This document shows, piece by piece, positions 55,501 to 64,000 of a stretch of DNA of 64,000 bases. Under the pieces are notes generated by a model. That model saw only the letters and a list, made by a program, of their open reading frames with translations. It did no database searches and had not been told where the DNA came from. The translations under genes and the position numbers were made by a program. Numbering within the stretch: position 1 is the first letter of the stretch; every line of letters starts with the position of its first letter. Source of the DNA: Sarcocystis neurona (taxonomy: Eukaryota; Apicomplexa; Conoidasida; Eucoccidiorida; Sarcocystidae); contig KL647294.1 of assembly GCA_000727475.1 (NCBI GenBank), positions 3,166,266 through 3,230,265 of the forward strand. Direction: 5' to 3'.

Positions 55501-58500
55501 GTGTCTGTGCGCACAGACACGTGTATACACGTCTATGTGTAGAGGCAGCATGTCTGTGGCCCTGCTGTGCTGCAGTTCAGAAATGATGAACGTTTTTGTG
55601 CTGGTGCTGGTGCTGCTGCTGTCGGCTGCAGGCTGCGTTGCTGGATGACTTCGACGAAATTGTCACGCGCGGTGCAGACTACCGCCCGCCGATCAAACTT
55701 CTCGGTTTCACTCGCGAAAACTTCCGCTGGTGGCTAATCGACCCCCGCGGTCGCGAGCAGTTCGTCATTCGCTACGCCGTAAGCTGCGCGGCTGTGCCGT
55801 TAAAATGAATACACAGATGTGTGTATGTGTCGTGGAAGGGGGGCGATGGTGTCTCTGTGTATACATATATATATGTGTACATGCGCGTGGATATCGATTT
55901 CCACGTATCTGTCTACGTATTCGCTATATATGTGTATATATTTATTTATACATACATTTGTGAGCTTGTGAGACGGTATGTGTGTGTGCGTGTACACGTA
56001 CGTAAGCTTTGCACGCGTTGTGTGTATTAGGGTGACGGCGTAGTAGGTGCGTGCCAATGTAGACACATCGCTGAAGGCTCTAGAAGAGCAGGGTGTCCAC
56101 GTCCAAGCACACGTGTGTGTGTCTGTATTTGTAGAAGCCTGCAAGAAGATGGGCAGGTGGGAGAGGGGAACGCCAGCGTGTGCATTCGTCAGTGTGTGTG
56201 TATGTGCTACCGTCCCCACCCGTTTTTCCGGAGGTAGACACATGCCTGCCCTCGGGCGTAGTTTTGTCCACTGCCGCGTTGTCTCTGTCGCCCTTCTGCG
56301 CGGCCACGTGGCTACATTTGGGCAGTCTGTCGCGTGAAGCGGTGGGTAAGGTGGTCCCGGCACTTAAGACTGGCGATAATATGGACTGTCCGTCTGTACA
56401 TGTATATACGTGGGTGCATGTGCGTCCGTCGTGTACGTCTGTGCGGGTCCAGGAATGCAGTGTAAGTAGCACTCTACAGTTGTGTCTTGTCCTTCGCTGT
56501 CTTTCCTTATGGAGAACGAGCAACTCTTCGTCTATCGTTCAGTCTCCGTCCGTGTCCCTGCACGTGGACGGAAAGTGCTGGTGTGAAGCCGGGTCGAGAA
56601 ATGCCTTTTTTGTCACCCGTGCCTTTTGCTGTGCCGCGCGGGCGCTTGTTGTAACGGCTGCCTCGGCGCCTGCAGTCGTGGTAGTGTGTGTCTGTGCAAC
56701 GGGGTGCGTGGGGAGAGGACGAGGACACGAACGTGTGATGGGGACGGCCGTGTCATCTGTGGACTGCATTTGCCGCTTCAGGAAGAGACGGAAATTCACT
56801 GGCTCGACCCAATAGAGAGAGAATGCAGTGTTATGGTTTATAACGGCCAGCGTGAACGCGCCGATGGAAAGCGCGTGTGGACAGACTTCCGCGTGCAGTG
56901 GTCGACGCAGGGCTCCTTTTTGGCGACCTTCCACCGTCCGGGTAGGACTTTTTTCGCAGAAGCACCACAACGCGCAGTGTATGTCTTTTGACTGCCCAAC
57001 AGCGACGGGGGACTTGCCCGCTCTTGCACGCAGACGCGAGCACCTGCCACTGCTTGCATGCAACCGCTCCTCGTCCGTAGGGAGAGCACGAGACTCCACG
57101 GGCCTCACCGACACCAACGCAGAGGAGAACCCGCCTGTGCCCGTCTCGAAAAGAATAGGGTGGAAGACGTGCACACACACCTGCTGTGGAATGCCGCCCG
57201 TCCCGTGCCAAACATACACACCGACGTACACACGCATTCACACGCGGACACACACCGCGCATATTTGAAGTGCCTGTGACTGGTTGTATGCGGAGGTGGT
57301 AGTACTTGGCGTGCGGAGAAGGCGACGGAGTGATCGTCCGCGGGACACGTATATGTCCGTAGCATGTAGAGAAGGCGCCCGTAGTGATCGTCGGCGGTCT
57401 ACGAACAGACACGTCTAGACGACGTGGGGGGACAGCAGGAAGAAGACAGAGAAGCGGAGGGTGGTGGTCGCACACAGTATAGAGAACGGGCACGGGGATG
57501 GAGCTGCTGCTACTGGGTAGTCGTAGGGCTTCCACCGGCGTCTTAAATAGTCGCCTTGTGTGTCTCTCGAGGAGAAAAGCAGAGACACGTGTGTGCTTCT
57601 TCTGTCCATTTGTAGACACCGAGGGGCGCCGAATGATGACGCCTGCTCGCCTCGTGACGATGCGGTGACGCAACTCGTCTGCAGCACGAACTTCTATGGC
57701 GGTTACAAACGGCAGCGCGTACATGCTGCAGTAGACGCAGAGAGCTACATGTGTGTACACACGCACAAGTGCTGCATGTATACACACACCCGTACGAGTC
57801 TTCCTGTGCGTGTACACGTATATATATATGTGTACGTGCGCGCCGGGAGGCACGTCCAGATGGTTGTACGTTTGTATTTGTCGAATACCTGTGCGTTCAT
57901 GTCCACACGCGTACATGCGACTTCCCGTCGAGGTACACGTGTGCGTGTCTACTTTTGTGTCTACGACAGAACCTCCTTCAACACTTACAAAGGTACACGT
58001 ACGACCCGTCCGCCTTGTCTAGGCTTCTCCCGTATAGTCAACGTCTATACATTAGTGCACGTCTGTGTGCGTCTGTACGAGCGAAGCGATGCCGACGCTG
58101 TGCTGCTGGTGCTGGTGCTGGGTGGTGGGTTGCCGCAGGTGTCGCTTTGTGGGCGGGGGAGAATTTCGAGAAGAAAGTGCGGTTTGAACACAAGGACGTC
58201 AAGCAGGTGAGCCACGTGGGTGACGAAGCGGCAACAGGAGGAGGACAGCGATGCAGCGCTCACAAATACTCGCCTTCGACACTGCGCTTGTAGCGGAAGA
58301 GCCATCGCAAAATCGAGGCCTTCATGCACGCGCACCTACGCGTATGTTAGTGGCGGCGCGCGACGACAGACCCCTGCTGCGTGCCCACCAGCACGCCCCA
58401 CGTGCGCACGTGTACCTACGAATTCATTTTGGCGTGCAAATAGATACACAGCGCTGTATATTTCTTCATATAGTTCATGTCCGTCTGTGTGCGTATGTAT

Positions 58501-61500
58501 AGACGTATGCCAGAGTGTGTGCACTGCACGCCCGCCCACCCGCGCGCCCGCGCCCGAATAAAAGAGGCAACAAACGGCTTATGCTGCAACACGGGAAAGC
58601 AGCCGCAGAAGAACGTGCGCGTGTAGATTCTTGACCGCAGCTGCAACAGCAGTGAGACGCGACGTTGCGTATGGAATGCCGTCCGTGGTGGTCAATTTGC
58701 CTGAAACGCGGGTTTCTGACGTACATTTGAAGATGCGTGTATCACCAGAACTCTGTGTGATGCGGGGCAGCCGCCGTGGGGGGACAATCGCGTCTGGCTG
58801 ATTGCTGCCGCCCGCTCTACCTATTTTGTTTGCTTTTTTTGAACCCGCCGTGTACTCTGCTACAGTGCGACTTCGTATGTATACATTTACGTGTGTCTAT
58901 GTATGTGTATTTATGTGTGTGGCGGGTCTCGATTGGCTTCTTTATGTACGTAGGATAAGAAACACGGGGACTTGTGCACGGCCGCCGCTGTATCCATCTG
59001 CAGAGATAGAAGCGTCCACGGGTCGTCAGGTACTCGTGCGCACGTGTGTGTATTCGTCTGTTGGACGAAGGGGAAGGGGGAAGGCGAGCAGCAACACACG
59101 TTGTGAAGGACGCCCTACGTTGTTGCTGCTGCTGGGGGAGGGTAATGCGACAGTTTCTCATAGGAGACATTCCGACGGTTCTGCTGCGGTGCAGCACGTG
59201 GGAGGGGGAGGTGCCCCATGGTCCGCGCGTGTCCTCCTCCTGAGCGACGTGCGCGTGGACACACACGCATCAGGCAACAGACAAAGACGTGGTGTTGGTG
59301 GAAGGCTTGTGTTCAGCTACATTGCTTGGCAGACAAAGACGAAGCACAAGCTGACGTTTAGCGAGACGAGGATGTGCGAGTGCGTTGGTGAGCGGCTGCA
59401 GCCCAGAGGCGCGTGCCGCCGCCCTGGGCGCGGAGGGGCGCGATTTTCTGCGTCATTCCTTTTTATAAGACGACATCTGAGTGAGGTCGTGTGGGGACAT
59501 AGGAAAGCAGAAAGAACGGCGGGCGTATGTTGGTGGGACGCGCCAATCTTGTTTTGCTGTGCGCGGCGGTGCAGTGCTGCTGCTGCTGCTACATGGGTCG
59601 GCCGGTGTGATGTCTGTGCGGCGGCTGCTTTGCTGCGGCGTTGGCCCGTGCAGATTGAGTTCTCGCCCAACGAGACGTACGTCATCACGTGGGACGGCAG
59701 CCCGTACCCGCTCCGCAACGAGAAGGCAATCCGCATCTGGAAGGTGATGACGGGTGGGTCTTTCTTCTACGTCTTCCCCTTCGTTGCGCGACGGAGGAAG
59801 TTGCGGCAGGACGCGTGCTACGCGTTAATCCGTCCACCTCGAGTTTATATGAAACGCAGCTTCTGTTCTCGTCGTTTTTCTTACCGAGGACTCTATATGT
59901 GTATGCGCGTGTGTGTGGATAGGTACCGCCGTCCCTTCTGGACCTACTCATAACATATGTGTGAGTGTATGTGCGCACACACACCTACCGGGGAAGGGCT
60001 CTTTATTTTCCCTGCGCACCGGGAATATCAAGACAACGTACGCGTAGACACATGGGGTATACGTAAAGACAGGAAGACGGGGGGATGGTTGTGTGGACAC
60101 AGCAAATGAGCACGTGTGTGGTAGTACGCTCGTGTGCGCCAGCGTACGTAGTCGCTGCCCATTTCTGCACCCCACCGGTGTGGGAACACATAGATGTACG
60201 AAAGAGATGTATATACATTTATACATATATATATAGAGATGGATTCGCATGCAGTTGCGTACGGAAAGAGAGAGATAGAGAGATGTACAGACACAAGCCG
60301 GTAAGGGTACTTCTACATGCATTCCGTGTTTGTCTACAGGTGGACGCCCGTGAGAATAAATCTGTTTTCGTGTATGTACCTCCACGTACACATGTATATA
60401 TATATATATGTATATATATATATGTATGTACATGTGTAGACAAGCTCTATTGTATGTCTACCCGAAGAAATAGGTGCAGGTGGATATGCGAGTGTCCAGC
60501 ATATCTGTGTGCCTGCCAGAGTACCTTGATCTGCGCATCTGTATATATATATATATATCTACGTAAGGGAGAGAGAGAGAAAGGTGGATATATGATAGAC
60601 CACCTTTCTGCTTAAGAAAAGATTCATCTGTATCTATAAGTCCGTTACGTGGAAAGCGTATCTACCTGTACGCGTGCAGAAAACAAATGTATGTGTACGT
60701 ACAAAAGAGAACATAGCGACGCATTTGAACGTGAGCCGCGACCTGCGTGCGGCTGCCCGTTGTTCTTTCTGGTGGCGTTTTGTTTCACTTCCCTGGGCGG
60801 TGTAATCTGCAGGTGTGTGTAACCCGACGAGGCCATGTTTTTCTCGGTCGGTTTCTGTCTTGCTGCTCGTGTGTGTGCGTGTTTGCAGGGGAGATGCTCC
60901 GGCAGTTCGCGACGCCGATGTACAGCCCTCGCGGAGGAGATTTTCCGTTTTTCCTCTTTTCACACGACGACCGCTATGTGGCCAGAATGGGAGAGAAAGA
61001 GCTCTGTGTCTACGAGATGGAAGGTAGCACTGAGGACGATCACACCGATAAAACGGCGTCCGGCGGAGCAGGGGGGGCCACCGAAGAAAAGAAGAAACCT
61101 CAGGTATGAGATGGACGTCTGGACTGCTGCTGTGGCTGTTACTGCTGCTGGTGCTGTCCTGCTGCTGCCCGTGTTACTACTGCTGCGCCGGTTGCTGCTG
61201 CTGCGACTGCTGCTCGTGCTGCAGCTGTGCTGCTGCTGCGACTGCTACTGCTGCTGTTGCTGTCCTCGTGCTGCCGCTCCTACTGCTCCTGCGCGCATTG
61301 CTGCCGCTGCTGGGACGGCTGCTGGTGCCGGAGCTGTACTGCTGCCGCGACTGTTCCTGCTGCCGCTACTGTTCCTGCTGCCGCTGCTGTACTGCGGTTG
61401 CTGCTGTGTGTTGCTGGTGCTGCAGGACAAAAGGACGGTGCGATTGTTGCGAGACCCGAAGGACGGACGTGGTTCATCCTTGAAGTACCCGCTCGAAATG

Positions 61501-64000
61501 TTCGAGTGGTCGCCGACAGAAAATATTGTCTCTGTGTGGATCAAAGGATCAGAAGATGCTCCCGGTTCGTTGTCTCGCCTTCCCTTGCTGTGTGCACATG
61601 TCGAACTCTCTTCACATACACGTCTTCCTGCAGAGAGCGCTGTGTGTAGAGAAGCGACGTGCGTATTATCGGCAGCGAATGTAGGCGTCTGTAGCGGTAT
61701 CGTCTTCTCGAAGTGTAACTGTGTGTCTGCGTGTGTGTACGTGTATATAGGAAGGGGGCATGTGCATATACGTACGTGTGTATGTGGATGTACGAGACGG
61801 AGTATTTATAAAAGGAACATCATTTGCAGACACGAGAGGGAGACAGAGAAATAGGAAGTCACATATATGTATGTGTATGCCAGGGGTCTCTCAAATTCGC
61901 CAGTACGACGAGGCAGGCGTGCCCACTTCCTGGTCGCGGGCGACAGATTTTCGATGCGTCACGCGTCGCCGGAGCTCTATGCCGAATGGAGAGTCTACAT
62001 ACGTGTATATATGTATATGTGTGGATAAATGTATGTGAGCGCATATGCGTAGACTTACTAATAGTCCTGACTGCTCCATATATGGAGAGTCTGTGTACGT
62101 GTGTATATATATGTGTGGATAAATGTGTATGAGTGCATATACATAGATTTACTACCAGTTGTGACAGCTCTGCACCCGATGGAGAGTCTATATACGTATA
62201 TACTTGTATATATATATATATATGTGGACAAATGTATGTGAGTGCATGTACGTTGATCTGCTACCAATCCTGAGTGGTGTGCAGTACGTATTAATGTATG
62301 GTGCAGAACGTGTGTGCGTCTCCCCATACGTACGTGTAGAGAATAATAGAGAACTTTCGGCGCGGGCACGTGGACGTGGGAGCGCGGAGCGAGCAGCTGC
62401 AGCGCAGCCTTCGCTGTCTTTGCTGCGCGACTCCTAATGAAAGAAAAGACTTTTCTTCATCTCGAAAGAAAAGGCCTTTTTTTCTTCCTCCTGTCTGAAA
62501 CGAACGCGTTCTCTTCTTCTTCCTTTCTGTGTGTAGGTCGTCTGCTGCTGGTGGAGATCCCGAGTCGAAAAGAACTGAGCAGCAAAAACGTGTACAACGT
62601 GAAGAACGCGACGATGCACTGGCAATCAAAAGGAGACTTCTTCTGTTTGCGCGTAAGCACCAAGAGATATTCGTTTGTAGAAAGTGACGCCACGCCTCCG
62701 TCCGTTTACGTCAGTATATTCACCCTGTGTTTCCCGCACTTCCTCTCTACGTATGCTTCTGTAGATGCGTACGAATGTCCTAGTGTCGTCTGTTTGTGAG
62801 GTGGGAACTGCAGTCCCGCCGTTGCTGCTGCACCTGTGCTTGTCCACCATCCGCTCGTTCTGCTGCTACCCTGCTAGCGTTCCGTAATTCCGCCTGACCG
62901 TTGCTGATGCTGCTTATAGGTGTATGTGTGTGTGTGTGATGGACGGACTGCTCATGTTTGATAACTCCCCCTGTCGCCCCGCGCGAGACCGAATTCTTCC
63001 TGCTGCTGCTGCTTTGTGCATGCGAGTCAGCAGGCGTTTCGTCTGTTGACACTGCTGCTGCTGCCTCTCTTCGTTGTTGCACGGGGTGGTCGAAGGTATC
63101 GCGTGTGCCGAGTCCATCCGACTGGTGGCTTTTTTCTCTCCCCATCCCGTGCTCCGCTGTCCCTACTTGCACATGCCTCTCCGCCTCCTCGCGTACGTAT
63201 TGCCTGTCTCTGCTCTCGCCGCGCGCGTCACGCGGCCTGCGATGGCTGGGTCCTCGCGCTCGACGTTTTGCCGTGTCTGTGTGACGCTGCTGTTCGCTCA
63301 GACTGCCGTATTCAAGAAGACTGGCAAGAAGGGCAGGAAAGAATTTACGCAGCTCGAAATCTTCCGAATGAGAGAGAAGGACATTCCTGTTGATAACGTC
63401 CAGCTGCCAGATGTCGCTGTACAGCTGCACTGGGAGGAAGGTTATAGTAAGTGCATACATTCACCGCCCACGTCCAGGGCCGCCACAGGCGGGTGGGTGA
63501 ACCACTGGCAGCTGTTGCTCACGCTCCAAACTCTCCATACGCCACGTGAACGTGTAGGACAACATATGTGTCACTGCGTGGGTGCGTCTGTGTGTGTTTA
63601 TATCTGTGTCTGCCTAAGACGCATGCAAGTGCTTTTCTACTGCGTCTGGTTGCATCTGTCCCACCGTCGCCGGGGCTGGTTGTCGGGCACAGGTGCGACT
63701 ATATGGAGAAGTGCAGTCGTTTTTCCTCTGCAGGAGTCCTGGCCGAGCGGTCGTGTCCGCGTTATGTATATGTCTGTGACTGTACCAGTTGACGCTTCTT
63801 ACTACGTATCTAGATGACTCAAGTGTACATGGGAAAATTTCCTGCGGCCGGGTCCGCGTCATAATAGACGTGTGTGACGATACTAGTTGACTCTCCGTAC
63901 TACGTTTCCAGGTGACTCGAGTATACATGAGGAAATTTCGTTTCTCCATATTGTCGCGTATGTGTGTGTTATCAGTGTCAGTGCTTTCTCTCTTGATATA
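47658..64000 (+). CDS. Eukaryotic translation initiation factor 3 subunit B (eIF3b/PRT1), 12 exons, 3' truncated by window end
   Basis: This is the eIF3 scaffold subunit that helps bring the 40S ribosome and mRNA together in the cytoplasm. Inferred coding exons: 47658-47688, 49555-49802, 52229-52355, 53567-53673, 55632-55778, 56782-56941, 58139-58206, 59654-59753, 60889-61103, 61426-61564, 62537-62652, 63302-63446. All introns are GT-AG and every junction keeps phase, giving 534 aa in the window. The start AAAATGG is a good initiation context. The product runs: acidic N-terminus (EEQDLLEFLSEDSD); RRM at about residues 85-175 (TIVLVGVP as RNP2, TKGFCFVTF as RNP1); then beta-propeller blades (ENFRWWLIDPRG, IHWLDPIERE, LATFHRPGVALWAGE, IEFSPNETYVITWD, FLFSHDDRYVARM, FEWSPTENIVSVW, LEIFRMREKDIPVD). 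Animal eIF3b has about 800 residues, so some 250-300 lie beyond the window. The first exon is the least certain. Confidence 0.93.
50565..50633. repeat. 34-bp tandem duplication in eIF3b intron 2
   Basis: Copies 50565-50598 and 50599-50633 begin CGAGTAAGGCACAC and end ATGTAGGTAT. They differ only by one extra T in the second copy, which indicates a recent event. Confidence 0.9.
52476..52504. repeat. (GT)n microsatellite with adjacent TATG-type tracts, eIF3b intron 3
   Basis: A pure GT run of about 29 bases, followed at about 52520-52590 by ATGTATATAT-type tracts. Confidence 0.9.
53632..53915 (+). repeat. Tandem duplication spanning the eIF3b exon 4/intron 4 boundary
   Basis: Copy 1 starts at 53632 in exon 4 (CATTTGAACAACTGGAG), crosses the donor CGC then GTAAGG at 53674, and runs into the intron. 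Copy 2 starts at 53768, wholly in the intron (CATTTGAACAATTGAAG). Shared downstream blocks include GGCCGTTG or CCGTTGGCCT, TGTCCGTA, CTCCCTCTC-like sequence, TATATGCAGATACA and (G)TACTTG. The period is 136 bp. In copy 2 the reading frame has a TGA and the donor is changed to CAGAAAGAGG, so it should be inert. Confidence 0.85.
54214..54273. repeat. 30-bp tandem duplication in eIF3b intron 4
   Basis: Copies 54214-54243 and 54244-54273 share GCGCGTCGC and TGTTGGCCGGGAACTCGGC with one or two differences. Confidence 0.9.
60394..60423. repeat. TA/TATG microsatellite, eIF3b intron 8
   Basis: Two TA tracts separated by TG. Another pure TA tract occurs at about 60541-60558, followed by a GA run. Confidence 0.85.
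61104..61425 (+). repeat. CTG/TGC-rich intron 9 of eIF3b
   Basis: The 322-base intron, from the donor GTATGA to the acceptor CTGGTGCTGCAG, consists largely of GCTGCT, CTGCTG and TGCTAC triplets. It is open in more than one frame and reads as Leu- or Cys-rich peptide. The flanking exons (ending KKKPQ and starting DKRTVRL) join in phase 0, so this is an intron and not coding sequence. Confidence 0.85.
61986..62275. repeat. Three-copy ~97-bp tandem repeat in eIF3b intron 10
   Basis: Copies start at 61986, 62082 and 62179, each with ATGGAGAGTCT. Each continues with TACGTGTATATA-type sequence, GTGTGGA(T/C)AAATGT, GAG(T/C)GCATAT or GAGTGCATGT, a GA(C/T)(T/C)T(A/G)CTA block and a CCTGA or GTGACA block. 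Substitutions and variable TA lengths distinguish them. Confidence 0.88.
63772..63940. repeat. Spaced direct repeat, ~69 bp, eIF3b intron 12
   Basis: Copy 1 (63772-63841) and copy 2 (63871-63939) share GTGAC(T/G)(G/A)TAC(C/T)AGTTGAC, TACTACGT(A/T)TC, (A/G)TGACTC(A/G)AGT(G/A)TACATG and AAATTTC. They are separated by 29 bases that are not shared. Copy 2 contains an acceptor-like TTTCCAG; in copy 1 the same position is TATCTAG. Confidence 0.8.

Noticed and set aside
56831..57916. A 361-codon minus-strand frame
   Set aside because: It overlaps eIF3b exon 6 and introns 5-6 on the opposite strand, has no recognisable domain and is Arg/Val/Thr-rich, as expected of the reverse complement of TG-rich introns.
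58802..59953. A 383-codon plus-strand frame
   Set aside because: Only 59654-59753 carries eIF3b similarity. The remainder is intron 7 and intron 8 that happens to lack stops.
60835..61854. A 339-codon Cys/Leu-rich plus-strand frame, superficially a membrane or cysteine-rich protein
   Set aside because: It is out of frame with eIF3b exon 9 and then reads through the CTG-rich intron 9. The Cys/Leu clusters are translations of TGC/CTG triplets.
1..64000. CRISPR arrays, rRNA, tRNA, telomeric repeats, LTR or LINE elements
   Set aside because: No regularly spaced repeats with unique spacers, no T-loop GTTCGA context with a cloverleaf, no array of the AAACCCT heptamer, and no reverse transcriptase or integrase motifs were seen on reading both strands.

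Overview
The window reads as nuclear DNA of a coccidian apicomplexan, most likely an Eimeria species (inference). The evidence is long coding frames saturated with CAG/GCT-type trinucleotide runs (Ala, Gln and Ser homopolymers), roughly balanced base composition, large intergenic spaces and introns filled with TA, TG and ACGTA-like microsatellites, a many-intron housekeeping gene with clean GT-AG junctions, and a VPS9-domain protein buried in low-complexity sequence. No bacterial, phage, CRISPR, rRNA, tRNA or recognisable mobile-element signature was seen.

Layout. 1-3011: upstream region with two old tandem duplications and a coding-like CAG-rich patch at about 2340-2715. 3012-9869 (+): a single open frame of 2285 codons carrying a VPS9 (Rab5 GEF) domain near residues 1575-1830. 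9870-15538: no convincing gene. 15539-20837 (-): a 1765-codon low-complexity frame. 22147-25203 (-): a multi-exon gene with a long Ala/Glu/Gln-rich exon and small downstream exons. Its last exon ends at a consensus donor whose phase fits an acceptor at the start of the 15.5-20.8 kb frame, so these two may be one gene. 28815-33248 (-): a 1477-codon Gln/Ala/Ser-rich frame whose 3' end also holds good splice donors, so it probably continues. 33249-47657: about 14 kb with no recognisable gene. 47658-64000 (+): the translation initiation factor eIF3 subunit b gene, for which I reconstruct 12 phase-consistent exons. It runs off the right edge.

Two loci have a recognisable function: Rab5-type GTPase activation in endosome-like traffic (VPS9) and assembly of the 43S/48S translation initiation complex (eIF3b). 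The minus-strand genes are unidentified. The most unusual structural points are a partial duplication of an eIF3b exon together with its splice donor inside the next intron, a CTG-rich intron inside a gene whose exons carry no such runs, a three-copy 97-bp intronic repeat, and the possible fusion of the two minus-strand models. I did not find evidence for a new defence, mobile or metabolic system.
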